A stretch of 64,000 bases of DNA, taken from contig JAJXWO010000002.1 in assembly GCA_021781535.1 (NCBI GenBank), forward strand, positions 62,001-126,000. Reading direction: 5' to 3'. Positions within the stretch are counted from its first letter, which is position 1. Each line of letters opens with the position of its first letter. The DNA comes from Deltaproteobacteria bacterium (GTDB lineage Bacteria > Desulfobacterota > Desulfuromonadia > Geobacterales > Pseudopelobacteraceae). Positions 1 through 9,590 of this stretch are shown one piece after another. Below the pieces are notes generated by a model. It was not told where the DNA came from and searched no databases. It was given only the letters and a program-made list of their open reading frames with translations. A program made the position numbers and the translations under genes.

Positions 1-819
1 TTCGGGTGCCACCTTGAACGTGTCGTAGAAGCTGTGGTTGGCGGTGAGAATTTTCAGGTCGGCATCCAGCACCACCAGGGGTTTGCGCACGGTTTCCACG
101 ATGTTCTCGGCATATTCCCGGGCCTCCTGGATTTCCAAACCCAACTGTCTGGCAACAGTGCCATCTGTGATCGAGGAAAGGATAAGACCTTCCCTGTTTT
201 CAATATCGCACACCGCGACGCTCTGGAATTGGCCACAGATAATGGCGCCATCTGTGGCTGTAAGTATGATCTCACATTTCTGAATCCCCTCATGCTCCGC
301 CACGGCTGCGAGGTGATCGGAAAAAACAGACCTCCCGTCGGGATCGGCAATAAAAGCGCGGAACGGTTTATTCAGCAATAGCCGTCTGTCTGTGCCCAGC
401 AGTAGCGCGCCGGTAAGATTAACCTTCAGTATCACGCCGGCCGCATCAAACGTAAAATAGCCCACGGGGGCGAAGTCATAGAGTTCGGAATACGTATTTC
501 TCGACAGCTCAAGCTCCTCCTGAATCCGCACCAGCTCTTCGTTCTGCATCTCCAGCTCGACCTGCTGGTTCTCAAGTTCCTCCTGGGCCCGGCGCAGCTC
601 TGTGTTTTGTACCTCCATCTCAATCTGGTAGACCTCAAGTTCATGGACGAGTCTCTGCGTCACTTCCTTGGTTCGGGGTTGAGACGATTCTGCCGATTTT
701 GACTGTAATAGTTCTTCCGCCTGGTGGCGTAATTGAGTGGCTGATTTTAGCAGGGTTGTCTCGGTGCCGATTTTCATGCAGAACTCTTCTCTTGTAGCGG
801 ATTTGGTGAAAAAACCCAT
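1..819 (-). CDS. PAS-domain sensor protein, 3' end cut off by window
   Basis: Reading from 819 downwards the frame is open to the window edge, so at least 273 residues are present and the C-terminus is missing. The N-terminal part is a charged coiled coil rich in E, Q and L (LEVYQIEMEVQNTELRRAQE), typical of the linker preceding PAS domains in sensor kinases. A PAS-like domain follows (SELYDFAPVGYFTFD, then GVILKVNLTGALLLG), and a second PAS begins at the edge (KPLVVLDADLKILTANHSF). This N-terminal arrangement is usual for hybrid or orphan histidine kinases, but no kinase core is visible here. I chose the ATG at 819 because AGGAG lies five bases upstream; a second ATG at 777 has no such site. 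It lies 21 bases after the CheB-CheR gene on the same strand, so the two probably form an operon. Confidence 0.85.
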   Translation of the reverse strand, partial: MGFFTKSATREEFCMKIGTETTLLKSATQLRHQAEELLQSKSAESSQPRTKEVTQRLVHELEVYQIEMEVQNTELRRAQEELENQQVELEMQNEELVRIQEELELSRNTYSELYDFAPVGYFTFDAAGVILKVNLTGALLLGTDRRLLLNKPFRAFIADPDGRSVFSDHLAAVAEHEGIQKCEIILTATDGAIICGQFQSVAVCDIENREGLILSSITDGTVARQLGLEIQEAREYAENIVETVRKPLVVLDADLKILTANHSFYDTFKVAPE

Positions 820-840
820 CAGCACTCCTGTGCCGATGGG

Positions 841-3477
841 TTACTGTTTCATGTCAAGCAGGCCTTTCAGTCTCGATATTTCGTCGTGCAGTTCCGTGTC
901 TGATTTTTTGAATGCGGTGATGTCGGCAAACGTAATGACAACGCCACCGATGACGTCCTCAATCGTGCGGTACGGCATGATGCGCACCGAATACCAGTGG
1001 CCATTGGTGGCAGCGATCTGCTTTTCCGAAAAGACCAGTGTCCGCACAACCTCCTGTGCAACTTCAGCCAAATCCGGATACAGCAGGTCGGTCACGATTT
1101 CGGAAAGCGGCCGTCCCACATCACCCTGGCGCAACTTGAACAGTTTGTCCGCCCCGCTGGTGAAACGCCGGATATGGAGATCGTTGTCGAGGAACACGGT
1201 GACGATTTCCGTGCTGTTGAGCAGGTTCCTCATGTCGTTGTTCGCCCGTGACAGTTCGTCCATTTTGGACTGCTGCTCGGCATTCACCGTCTGCAACTCT
1301 TCGTTGAGAGACTGCATCTCTTCACGGGAGGTGGTCAGCTCCTCGTTGGTGGACTGCAGTTCTTCGTTGGTGGACTGCAGTTCTTCATTCGTGGATTTGA
1401 GCTCTTCCTGCGAAGATTGCATCTCCTCGCGGGTCGTTTGGAGTTCTTCGCGATTTTGCCGGAGTTCCTGCTCCAGTTCAAGACACTTGGTGTTGCCGGA
1501 TAACGGGTTTTTGGTGCGCCCCTTAAGCTCCTGTTCCGGAGGAGCTGCGACATCGGTAAAGACGATCAATACCATTCCCCGCATTGTTTCCGGCTCGTCA
1601 ATCGGTTTGAGCGTTATATTAACCATCTGGGTCCCACCGTTGATGCCGATCTTGAGGCCTTTGACGGTGACGGTCTCTTTGTGCCGGATCGCCTTCTGGA
1701 AGGCACTTCCCAGGTCGAAACGGAGTTCTTCACGGGCCATGGAGAAAATACTCCAGTTGGCCTTTCCGGCCGCCGGTTCAAGATATTTGCCGGTTCGCCC
1801 GTTGATGTAGAGGATATCTCCCCTGTCGTTGACCAGCACGGCCGGCGGGGAGAAGTGCAGCAGCAGCTGGTCGGCGAGCGACTGGAGATTGATTTCAGGT
1901 TTCATCATCAGTAATTCCTTGGCGCCTCCCGACATGGCGGGGATAAACGTGGGGGGAAATGCTATCGGTTCATGCGGAGTCAAGGTTTCGCGCCGCCGGA
2001 ACAGCCTCGACTTTACGTTGAGCGGCGCGTAGAGAGAGGTGAAGGAGCCGACCGCCTCTGCGCTTCCGAGAAACAGGATACCGCCGGGGCTCAGGCTGTA
2101 ATGGAACAGCGGCATCAGCTTTTTCTGCAGCTCCGGAGTCAGATAGATCAGGAGGTTGCGGCAGAGGAGAATATCCAGCTTGGTGAACGGGGGATCCATG
2201 ATGACGTTCTGCGTGGCGAAGGTAACCATTTCCCGGATTTCTTTGCCGACCCGGTAGTGGTCATCTTCCTTGATAAAGAACCGCCGCAGCCGCTCGGGGG
2301 ACACGTCCGCGGCGATGTTGGCCGGATAGACGCCCAGGCGGGCCCTGACTATTGCATCCCCGTCCAGGTCAGTAGCAAAAATCTGCAGCGAAAAACTTTC
2401 TTTGGGGCGTATCTGTTCCAGCGTCTCCTTGAAGGCGATAGCCAGTGAATACGCCTCTTCGCCGGTTGAGCAGCCGGCCGACCAGGCCCGCAGAATCCCG
2501 CCGCCCGGCCGTTTTTCCAGTAGCGCCGGAACGGCCTCTTTTTGCAAGTGCTCCCACGCCTCCGGGTCGCGGAAAAAACTGGTCACCCCGATGAGAAGTT
2601 CCTTGAAGAGGAGTTCAACCTCTTGGGGGTTCTCCTGAAGATAGCGGACATAGGAGACGATCCTGTCGATCTGGTGGATGCTCATGCGCCGTTCGATCCG
2701 GCGATATATGGTATTTTTCTTGTACAGCGAGAAGTCCTGGCCGGTTCGGGCCCGCAGCAGGATCAGTACCTTTTCCAGGGCGCTTTGGTCTTTCTCTTCC
2801 AGGGCCAGGTCGGTTGCGGAGATGCTGCGTGCGTGGCGGAGAAAACCGATGATTTTTTCGGGGAGCTGTTCCGCCGGGGCTGTGAGGTCGACCAGTCCCG
2901 TATCGATGGCGCTCCTCGGCATGCTGTCGAACTTGGCCGATGCAGGCTCCTGTGCCAGTACCACTCCCGCTTTTTCCTTGATGGCCTTGAGACCTAACGT
3001 GCCGTCCGAGCCCATGCCGGAGAGGATGACGCCGATGCTGAACTCTTTGCGATCCTCGGCCAGTGAGCGCAGGAAAAAATCGATCGGCAAGCGCAGGCCA
3101 CGGGGGGCCACAGGATCGAACAGGTGCAGCACGCCGTGCAAAATGGACATGTCCCTGTTGGGCGGAATCACATAGACGCAGTCCGGTTTGACCTTCATCC
3201 GGTCCTTGACCTGGAAAACCATCATCCCGGTGACGCGCTGAAGGAGTTCGGGCATGATCCCCTTGTGGTTCGGGTCCAGATGCTGGATGATGACAAAGGC
3301 GAGCCCGCACTTTTCGGGCACATGCCGCAGGAACTGCTCCAGAGCTTCCAAACCGCCGGCGGAGGCGCCGATGCCGACAATGGGGAAGGGGGGGGCTGTT
3401 TGCAGCAGAGTGGTCTTGTTCTGCACCACTTTTGCAGTAACGGGAGCGTCATTCGCCGGTATAATTTGCTTTTTCAT
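841..3477 (-). CDS. CheB-CheR-PAS hybrid signalling protein
   Basis: An 878-residue fusion. Residues about 30-215 are a CheB methylesterase domain with its triad visible: Ser39 in GIGASAGG, His66 in IIQHLDPNH and Asp158 in GMGSDGT. No receiver domain precedes it. Residues about 225-490 are a CheR methyltransferase domain (GVTSFFRDPEAW, then the SAM-binding RAWSAGCSTGEEAYSLAI and LDILLCRNLLIYL). A long coiled coil with near-repeats of ELQSTNE (about 640-750) leads to a C-terminal PAS domain (about 755-865). The family is known as CheB/CheR fusions, which usually carry sensory PAS or kinase modules. The target is unknown: no chemoreceptor lies nearby, and the next gene downstream is another PAS protein, so this pair may be a self-contained signalling unit. 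Confidence 0.93.
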   Translation of the reverse strand: MKKQIIPANDAPVTAKVVQNKTTLLQTAPPFPIVGIGASAGGLEALEQFLRHVPEKCGLAFVIIQHLDPNHKGIMPELLQRVTGMMVFQVKDRMKVKPDCVYVIPPNRDMSILHGVLHLFDPVAPRGLRLPIDFFLRSLAEDRKEFSIGVILSGMGSDGTLGLKAIKEKAGVVLAQEPASAKFDSMPRSAIDTGLVDLTAPAEQLPEKIIGFLRHARSISATDLALEEKDQSALEKVLILLRARTGQDFSLYKKNTIYRRIERRMSIHQIDRIVSYVRYLQENPQEVELLFKELLIGVTSFFRDPEAWEHLQKEAVPALLEKRPGGGILRAWSAGCSTGEEAYSLAIAFKETLEQIRPKESFSLQIFATDLDGDAIVRARLGVYPANIAADVSPERLRRFFIKEDDHYRVGKEIREMVTFATQNVIMDPPFTKLDILLCRNLLIYLTPELQKKLMPLFHYSLSPGGILFLGSAEAVGSFTSLYAPLNVKSRLFRRRETLTPHEPIAFPPTFIPAMSGGAKELLMMKPEINLQSLADQLLLHFSPPAVLVNDRGDILYINGRTGKYLEPAAGKANWSIFSMAREELRFDLGSAFQKAIRHKETVTVKGLKIGINGGTQMVNITLKPIDEPETMRGMVLIVFTDVAAPPEQELKGRTKNPLSGNTKCLELEQELRQNREELQTTREEMQSSQEELKSTNEELQSTNEELQSTNEELTTSREEMQSLNEELQTVNAEQQSKMDELSRANNDMRNLLNSTEIVTVFLDNDLHIRRFTSGADKLFKLRQGDVGRPLSEIVTDLLYPDLAEVAQEVVRTLVFSEKQIAATNGHWYSVRIMPYRTIEDVIGGVVITFADITAFKKSDTELHDEISRLKGLLDMKQ

Positions 3478-4072
3478 GATTGTTAATCATATCAGCATTT
3501 AGCATGAATGTACTAACGGTATTCCTGGCAACCCGTCAAAAGTAACAGGCGGCCAGATTTGGTGGGTGTTACAGCTCTCCGAAAGTATGCCGGAATGGCA
3601 CCGTGTTGCATAATAAAAACAGACGCATAGCAGATTCATACCCATCAAAGCGCCCCTCAATATGTGGAGGTTCTGTCATATGCTGAGGTTGTAAAAGCCA
3701 TTTCTTATAATCCTGCGATCGCTTCAGCCAACTCAACATGCTGTTATTGAAAGTTTAATTCAATTTTATGACGCTGGTCCCGCTGTTGGCGGGCTATTTG
3801 CCTAACAAGTCCCATGATCCTGGTCATCCCGCCCCAAAGCTCGTCGTATCACTTTCGGGAGGTGGATAGAGCGTAACGACACACTGGTGGTGTTTTATAA
3901 CGGCATAAAAGGAGGGAAGTGTATGCGCGGCAGATGCCAGGTAATCGGTAATTATGAAGATACGTATTCGTAAGGCAAGAGGAAAACAGATTCTATTAGA
4001 GAAGTGGCAGGCATTTTGTTTGTCATAAATTTAGCTGGAGAGATTTGAACAGTCCCTAAGGAGGGGACAACT
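3478..4072. other. Intergenic region of about 600 bp, no clear gene
   Basis: Divergent or leader region between the CheB-CheR gene and the Ig-like lipoprotein gene. I find no convincing gene. A 16-codon ORF at 3923-3973 (starting MRGRCQVIGN) follows a strong AAAAGGAGGG site at the usual distance, so a translated leader is possible but unsupported. I looked for a cyclic-di-GMP (GEMM) aptamer, common in Geobacter ahead of such genes, and did not find its consensus. Confidence 0.4.
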
Positions 4073-5806
4073 ATGAACAAAAAGTGCACAGCATATTCAA
4101 AGATGTGGTTTCTTGCCTTACTCCTCATCACTTTCGTGGCCGGGTGTGCAAGCAATGCACAAGAAATTCCGGTGATTCCGGACACCGTTGCACCGACAGT
4201 CAGTTTCACCGCCCCGGCCAATGGAGCGGTGGCAGTGGCAACCAACAGGAAGGTCTCTGTCGCTTTTAGTGAGGCAATGAACCCCTCGACAATCACAAAA
4301 GACACCTTCCTTGTAACAGACTCTAGCGGAGTCAGCGTGCCAGGAACGGTTTCCCCCTTCGGCACAACGGCGGTATTTACCCCTTCAAGTAATCTTGCGG
4401 TCAACACCCTCTATACGGTTACGGTTTCAAACGGGGTTGAAGACCTGGCAGGAAATACGATGCTTACGGACTATGTCTTCACCTTTACAACAGCGGCAGT
4501 CACAGACAGTACAAGGCCGACGGTAATTGACACTGTTAACGCCGACAACGCTGTCAATGTCGCTACCAACACCAAGGTCGGAGCAACGTTCAGCGAAGTA
4601 ATGGATCCCCTGACAATCACATCGACTACGTTTAAACTTACTCAGGGCGTTAACAATGTTGCAGGTGTTGTAACCTATTCCGGTACTAATGCAGTTTTTA
4701 CTCCATCAAACACACTTGCCGCTGGAACTAAGTATACTGCGACAATAACCACGGGTGCCAAAGATCTGGCCGGCAATGCACTGTTAAGCAACTACGTTTG
4801 GAGCTGGACCACCGCTGCAGCCGCAGACACCACAAGGCCCACCGTGAACCTGGTAAATCCTGCTAACCAGGCTACAAATGTTGTGATAAGCAGCGCTGTC
4901 AACGCAACGTTCAGTGAGGCGATGGATCCTTTAACAATCAGCACAGAAACTTTTACGTTGAAAAATGGCGTAAGTCCGGTTGCTGGAACGGTTGAATATG
5001 TTGCACTGTCCAAGATTGCGACCTTTAAACCAACAACAAATCTTGCAACCGGCACATTATATACTGCCACAATTACAACTGTTGCTTCGGATCTGGCTGG
5101 CAATACACTGGCAGTTGATTATGTGTGGAGCTTTACTACAGATAACGTTGTTGTGCCGCCACCAGTCGCATTGATTAACCTCGGTTCAGTTTCCAGCTTT
5201 GGGATTATGGCAACCTCAGCGATCACGAATACCGGTGCCGCCACCATGGTAAACGGGGACGTTTCGCTTGATCCAGGCACTTCCAACGGTCTGCTGCCGG
5301 TACAGGTGAACGGTACGATACACATTAATGACACCGTGTCTGCACAGGCACGAATCGATCTGCTGGCTGCCTATAATTCAGCTAAAGCGCTGGCTCCAGG
5401 TGTAACAGTTCCTGCTGGTATGGATCTTGGAGCATTTCCTAACGGAGGTCTTCCTGGAGTCCTTCCCCCCGGCACCTATACTTCCGGCAGTACAATGTTG
5501 GTTTCGACACCTCTGACTCTTGACGGAAAGGGCAATCCAAATGCCAGTTGGGTCTTTCAGATAGGTTCATCACTAACTACGACAAATAGTGTTTCACTGA
5601 CTAACGGTGCTCAGGCAAAGAACGTGTACTGGGTTCCAACTGCAAGTGCGACTGTTGGAGTCGGAACAATTTTTAACGGAAACATCATAGCAGGTGTAAG
5701 TGCAACTGGTCAGACCGGAGCCGTGATTAACGGTAGAATTTTGGCCGGTGCAACCAGTCCTGGTACGATTGCTTTGGACACAAATACAGTTAACGTGCCC
5801 CAGTAA
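4073..5806 (+). CDS. Lipoprotein with three Ig-like (Big_5) domains and a DUF3494 domain
   Basis: 577 residues. A type II signal peptide ends at the lipobox FVAGC (Cys25), so the protein is probably membrane-anchored. Three Ig-like repeats follow at about 40-140, 145-245 and 250-355. Each starts with a DxTxPTV-like strand, contains a version of VNATFSEAMDPLTI and ends with KDLAGNALLSNYVWSWTT; this matches the bacterial Ig-like Big_5/SbsC type. From about 370 onward (NLGSVSSFGIMATSAITNTG to the end) the sequence fits DUF3494, the fold of ice-binding proteins; many DUF3494 proteins have no proven ice activity and may act in adhesion. The start follows AAGGAGGGG. The next gene carries related Ig repeats. 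Function is inferred as a surface adhesin or matrix protein. Confidence 0.85.
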   Translation: MNKKCTAYSKMWFLALLLITFVAGCASNAQEIPVIPDTVAPTVSFTAPANGAVAVATNRKVSVAFSEAMNPSTITKDTFLVTDSSGVSVPGTVSPFGTTAVFTPSSNLAVNTLYTVTVSNGVEDLAGNTMLTDYVFTFTTAAVTDSTRPTVIDTVNADNAVNVATNTKVGATFSEVMDPLTITSTTFKLTQGVNNVAGVVTYSGTNAVFTPSNTLAAGTKYTATITTGAKDLAGNALLSNYVWSWTTAAAADTTRPTVNLVNPANQATNVVISSAVNATFSEAMDPLTISTETFTLKNGVSPVAGTVEYVALSKIATFKPTTNLATGTLYTATITTVASDLAGNTLAVDYVWSFTTDNVVVPPPVALINLGSVSSFGIMATSAITNTGAATMVNGDVSLDPGTSNGLLPVQVNGTIHINDTVSAQARIDLLAAYNSAKALAPGVTVPAGMDLGAFPNGGLPGVLPPGTYTSGSTMLVSTPLTLDGKGNPNASWVFQIGSSLTTTNSVSLTNGAQAKNVYWVPTASATVGVGTIFNGNIIAGVSATGQTGAVINGRILAGATSPGTIALDTNTVNVPQ

Positions 5807-5824
5807 TGCACATATAAAACGCAC

Positions 5825-5857
5825 GATATCCCCGCAGTACCATACTGCGGGGATATC
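5825..5857 (+). terminator. Perfect 15-bp hairpin after the DUF3494 lipoprotein gene
   Basis: GATATCCCCGCAGTA pairs exactly with TACTGCGGGGATATC around a three-base loop, 18 bases after the stop codon. No T-run follows, so this may be a weak terminator or an mRNA 3'-end stabiliser. Confidence 0.6.
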
Positions 5858-5907
5858 CCCTGAAAAAACTTAACTGATTAAAACCTATATATAGAGGAGG
5901 CATTAAA

Positions 5908-7515
5908 ATGAAAAAAATATTGAAGGGTACATTGACAAGTTTACTGCTTGTCTCCCTCGCGACCCCCGGATTTGCCGAGAACCGGAAAGGGGCAGCCACT
6001 TTGTCGCCATTCGTCGGCGGCTATGTGCTGGACAAAGATCAGCACGAGGAGAGCCGCCCGATTTTCGGTCTGCGCGCCGGCTACAATTTTACCCAAAACA
6101 TCGGGGCGGAAGCCATGTTCGGTTACAGCCTTACCGAAACGAAGCTGGGGTACGGGTCCAAGGAGACCGACATGTATCGCTACGGGGTAGACCTGCTGTA
6201 CCATTTCATGCCGGACAGTAACCTCGTGCCGTTCATTGCCGTTGGCGGCGGCGGTACCAACTTCAATACACCGAATACTCCCAGTGCCAAGAGCCACTAC
6301 GCTGGCCTGGTCGATTATGGTGGCGGGGTCAAATATTCGGTTACTCCCGACATAGCCCTCCGGGGTGATGTGCGGCACGTAATTCTTGTACATGACCTGG
6401 GCGACAATAATTTTGAATACTCGGCCGGCCTGACCTTCCAGTTCGGTGGGGAGAGGAAAGCGGTAGCGGCATTAGTAGAACCCGCTGAGTCCGTAGGACC
6501 AGCCGATATCACTGCACCGACAGTCACTTTTACGTCCCCTGTTAATGGAGACACCGCAGTGCCTCTCAACCAGAAAGTCAACGTCGCCTTCAGCGAGAAA
6601 ATGAACACAGCAACGTTTACCGGATCGACTTTTACCTTGAAGCAGGGAACAACTCAAGTTTCAGGTAAACTGACATCCACTGACTCAACCGTAACTTTTA
6701 TCCCGGCACACGATTTAAAAAAAGGCAAGGATTATACCGCCACTGTTACAACAGGAACCAAGGATCTGGCAGGCAATGGCCTGGCAAACAACTACCAGTG
6801 GGGATTCACCACCGGTCTGGTGGCAGACACCACACCACCGACGGTGACGTTCACATCTCCTGTTAATGGTGCCCCGGCTGCTCCTGTCAGCCAGAATGTC
6901 AGCGCTGCCTTCAGTGAGCCGATGGATTCGGCAACGATCACCACAGCAACATTTACTCTAAAGCAGGGAAAAACGCCCGTTGCAGGCAGGGTGACATCCT
7001 CTGCTTCAAACGCAATTTTTACGCCGGCAAGAAATCTCGAAAAAGGCAAGGTTTATACCGCCACGGTTACCACCGGAGCCAGAGACCTGGCAGGCAATGC
7101 GCTGAAACACGCCTATGTGTGGAACTTTACAGCGTTTGCGGAGCCGAGGGTCATCGGGTGCCTGACTACGCTCGGTAATTCGCATTTTGAATTCAATAGT
7201 GTGGAGATTAGCCGGGATGGCAAGACAGTACTTGACAATAATGCCTTAATTCTGAAAAACGACCCCAAAATGATGATCCGTATTGCAGGGTATACTTCCG
7301 CTGCCGGTTCAGATGCGTATAACCAGAAGCTGAGTGAAAGAAGAGCGCAGGCGGTCAAGGATTACCTTGTTAAAAACGGCGGCATCGATGCAGACAGAAT
7401 CAGCACAATCGGCTACGGTGAGAAGAACCCCGCACAGCATGAAGCAAATTCTTCTGACAAATTGTCAGCGGCAGCTCTCGCCAACATGAGAGTGGTTGTC
7501 GAGATCGTCGAATAG
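5908..7515 (+). CDS. OmpA-family outer-membrane protein with two inserted Ig-like domains
   Basis: 535 residues. The signal peptide ends near ATPGFAEN. Residues about 25-190 resemble the OmpA-type N-terminal barrel (LSPFVGGYVLDKDQHEE, GLRAGYNFTQNIGAEAMFGY, MYRYGVDLLYHFMPDSNLVP). Two Big_5-type Ig repeats (about 205-300 and 305-405) follow, close in sequence to those of the preceding gene. The C-terminal part from about 410 is an OmpA peptidoglycan-binding domain (IRIAGYTSAAGSDAYNQKLS, RRAQAVKDYLV, RISTIGYGEKNP). This predicts a barrel in the outer membrane, a periplasmic Ig spacer and a wall anchor. Ig domains between barrel and anchor are unusual for OmpA proteins. The start follows GAGGAGGCATTAAA. 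It is the second member of a four-gene outer-membrane cluster. Confidence 0.9.
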   Translation: MKKILKGTLTSLLLVSLATPGFAENRKGAATLSPFVGGYVLDKDQHEESRPIFGLRAGYNFTQNIGAEAMFGYSLTETKLGYGSKETDMYRYGVDLLYHFMPDSNLVPFIAVGGGGTNFNTPNTPSAKSHYAGLVDYGGGVKYSVTPDIALRGDVRHVILVHDLGDNNFEYSAGLTFQFGGERKAVAALVEPAESVGPADITAPTVTFTSPVNGDTAVPLNQKVNVAFSEKMNTATFTGSTFTLKQGTTQVSGKLTSTDSTVTFIPAHDLKKGKDYTATVTTGTKDLAGNGLANNYQWGFTTGLVADTTPPTVTFTSPVNGAPAAPVSQNVSAAFSEPMDSATITTATFTLKQGKTPVAGRVTSSASNAIFTPARNLEKGKVYTATVTTGARDLAGNALKHAYVWNFTAFAEPRVIGCLTTLGNSHFEFNSVEISRDGKTVLDNNALILKNDPKMMIRIAGYTSAAGSDAYNQKLSERRAQAVKDYLVKNGGIDADRISTIGYGEKNPAQHEANSSDKLSAAALANMRVVVEIVE

Positions 7516-7948
7516 GACTACTGGCCGAACACGGTAACGATAGGCAGAAGGCGCACCGATGGCACTGCAGGTTTGGATGCGTGGGGAAGTGTGCCGCAGT
7601 AGGGAATAAGACCAAGAAGCCCGCAGTCAGTAAAGTTTGTGGGCTTCTTGATTTTTAAAGATGTCCAGGCAAAGTCCGTTGATACAGGGTGTGAGTGAGT
7701 TAACGAAATAAAAAAAATGCGGAGAACTTGTAATTTACTCATAGCACGTTACAATTGTTGCAGGTTTGTTAATGTAAATGGCTAAATTGCCACGGAATGT
7801 ATTTTGATGAAATCTAAAAAGGAGGGGGGGATACATCCGAATAACTATCGAAAGCAAATTGACCTCAGGTAGATGGTCGCACCAATCAGGAGAAGTCATG
7901 CAGTTGTTGTAATTATTTTTATGCCACTATGGAAAAGGAGAAGGACAC
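7516..7948. other. Intergenic region with terminator and long leader
   Basis: About 430 bp. It contains the terminator listed separately and then a leader with two AGGAGG-like stretches (7820-7829 and 7934-7939), only the second of which serves a gene. I see no coding sequence of note; the first is followed by ATA rather than a start codon. Confidence 0.4.
7613..7656 (+). terminator. Rho-independent terminator
   Basis: Stem CAAGAAGCCCGC against GTGGGCTTCTTG, with a 14-base loop, then ATTTTT. It lies about 100 bases after the OmpA/Ig gene. Confidence 0.8.
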
Positions 7949-9322
7949 ATGATTAAGAAAAAAATCGCACTGCTCGTCGCCACGTCGCTGCTGGTTATCG
8001 CCTCCGTTGCCTCTGCTGCCAACAAGGCAGGGACAGTCTCGGTTACGCCGGTTGTCGGTGGATACCTGTTCGACGGCAAACAGCATCTGGATGCAAATGT
8101 GATGTACGGGGCAAGAGTTGGCTACAATTTCACCGATGCACTCGGCATTGAAGCGCTCTTTGATTATTCGCATAACAATGAATCAACACTCGGTCCGAAG
8201 CCGGGTATTTCCATGTACCGTTATGGTGGAGAATTGCTGTACCATTTTATTCCCGACAGCAGATTAGTTCCTTATATTGCCGCTGGTTATGCCGCCGTGA
8301 ATTTTGACGGCAATAATGATGGCATCTCCGACAAGGGGTATAAAAGGACGCGTGGTGCCTTTGATTATGGTGTGGGCGCCAAATTGTTCCTGACCGAAAA
8401 CATTGCCTTGAGGGGGGATGTCCGCCATATTATTTACAAATATGACCGGACCTATAGTAATTTTGAATCTACCGTCGGGGTCTATTTTGCATTCGGCGGT
8501 GCCGAGGCGGCTGTTAAGCCGGTTGAGCCTGTCACTGAGCCCGTCGCCGAGCCTGCACCGGTCGCCAAGCCGGTTGAGCCTCCTATGGATTCTGACAATG
8601 ACGGCGTGATCGATACACTTGACAAGTGCCCGGGCACCCCTGCCGGTGTTGCCGTTGGTGCCGATGGTTGCCCCCTTGATACAGACGGTGACGGTGTTGC
8701 TGATTATCTCGACAAATGTCCCGGCACCCCGGCTGGTGTTGCCGTTGGAACGGATGGCTGCCCACTTGATTCCGACAATGACAGTGTCCCCGATTATCTC
8801 GATAAATGCCCCGGTACACCTGCCGGCGTGAAAGTTGACATAAATGGCTGCCCGCTTGACACCGATGGCGACGGCGTACCCGATTATCTCGATAAATGCC
8901 CCGGCACTCCCGCTGGTGAAAAGGTTAACACGGATGGCTGTCACAAGGTTGCGGCAGAAGCTGCGAAGAAATTCTGCAGCAAGCCGGTTGTGTTGAAAAT
9001 TAATTTTGACACCAACAAGGCTGTTGTTAAACCTCAGTACTATGACGAACTGAAAACCGTTGGCGATTTCCTCACCTATTTCCCTAAGGCCAAGGGCGAA
9101 ATATCGGGTTACACCGACAGCAGCGGTTCCAAGGCAATAAACAAGCCCCTTTCTCAGGATCGTGCTGACAGCGTCAAGATGTTCATCGTTGATACCTTCG
9201 GCATAGATGCCGCTCGTATTGACAGCAAAGGTTATGGCTCCGCAAAACCGGTGGCCAGCAACAAGACCAAGGCCGGCAGAGCTAAAAATCGTCGTATTGA
9301 GGCAAATTTCACCTGCGAGTAG
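7949..9322 (+). CDS. OmpA-family protein with thrombospondin type 3 calcium repeats
   Basis: 457 residues. The signal peptide ends near SVASAAN. Residues about 25-180 form an OmpA-like barrel closely related to that of the preceding gene (VVGGYLFDGKQH, GARVGYNFTDALGIEALFDY, MYRYGGELLYHFIPDSRLVP). After a Pro/Val/Glu-rich linker come four near-identical thrombospondin type 3 repeats (about 210-330), each DxDxDGVxDxLDKCPGTPAG followed by GCPL. These normally bind calcium and make a rigid rod. The C-terminal part (about 335-457) is an OmpA peptidoglycan-binding domain (INFDTNKAVVKPQYYDEL, GEISGYTDSSGSKAIN, RADSVKMFIVDTFGID). This is the OprF-like architecture. The start follows AAAAGGAGAAGG. Four consecutive barrel or surface genes suggest an outer-membrane remodelling locus. 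Confidence 0.93.
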   Translation: MIKKKIALLVATSLLVIASVASAANKAGTVSVTPVVGGYLFDGKQHLDANVMYGARVGYNFTDALGIEALFDYSHNNESTLGPKPGISMYRYGGELLYHFIPDSRLVPYIAAGYAAVNFDGNNDGISDKGYKRTRGAFDYGVGAKLFLTENIALRGDVRHIIYKYDRTYSNFESTVGVYFAFGGAEAAVKPVEPVTEPVAEPAPVAKPVEPPMDSDNDGVIDTLDKCPGTPAGVAVGADGCPLDTDGDGVADYLDKCPGTPAGVAVGTDGCPLDSDNDSVPDYLDKCPGTPAGVKVDINGCPLDTDGDGVPDYLDKCPGTPAGEKVNTDGCHKVAAEAAKKFCSKPVVLKINFDTNKAVVKPQYYDELKTVGDFLTYFPKAKGEISGYTDSSGSKAINKPLSQDRADSVKMFIVDTFGIDAARIDSKGYGSAKPVASNKTKAGRAKNRRIEANFTCE

Positions 9323-9358
9323 TATAAAATATCATACGTAAAGCAGGCAGTCACACCA

Positions 9359-9388
9359 ACGCCCTTCCGGAATATTCCGGGAGGGCGT
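9359..9388 (+). terminator. Hairpin after the TSP3/OmpA gene
   Basis: ACGCCCTTCCGGAATATTCCGGGAGGGCGT folds as a 12-13 bp stem. It lacks a T-run, so termination is likely but not certain. Confidence 0.6.
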
Positions 9389-9590
9389 TGTCGCGTGTAT
9401 GCTTTTCTTTGCTCTTTATGCCCGACGGTCTCGTGTTGATCGGCAAGCGTCTCACAACAAATACGCCATAAGTCGCAGAACATTCGTTTTCTTGTGAACC
9501 ACCATATCTGATGGTTGTGTTAAATGCGGCGGCAGTCCGTTACGGTTTCCTCTCGTGCATCTGTAGCTTGCGCTTCTTATTGCCCTTTAT

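Noticed and set aside
1335-1450. Short tandem near-repeats in the CheB-CheR gene, at first sight like a CRISPR or VNTR
   Set aside because: They encode the ELQSTNE coiled-coil repeats in frame, without spacers.
3820-3980. Possible cyclic-di-GMP (GEMM) riboswitch ahead of the Ig-like lipoprotein gene
   Set aside because: Only scattered similarity (CCAAAGC, GCCAGGTAA); the conserved core and stem arrangement are not present.
8264-8944. 226-codon ORF antisense to the TSP3/OmpA gene
   Set aside because: Mirror of the repetitive Asp/Gly-rich coding sequence; repeats on one strand create long open frames on the other.
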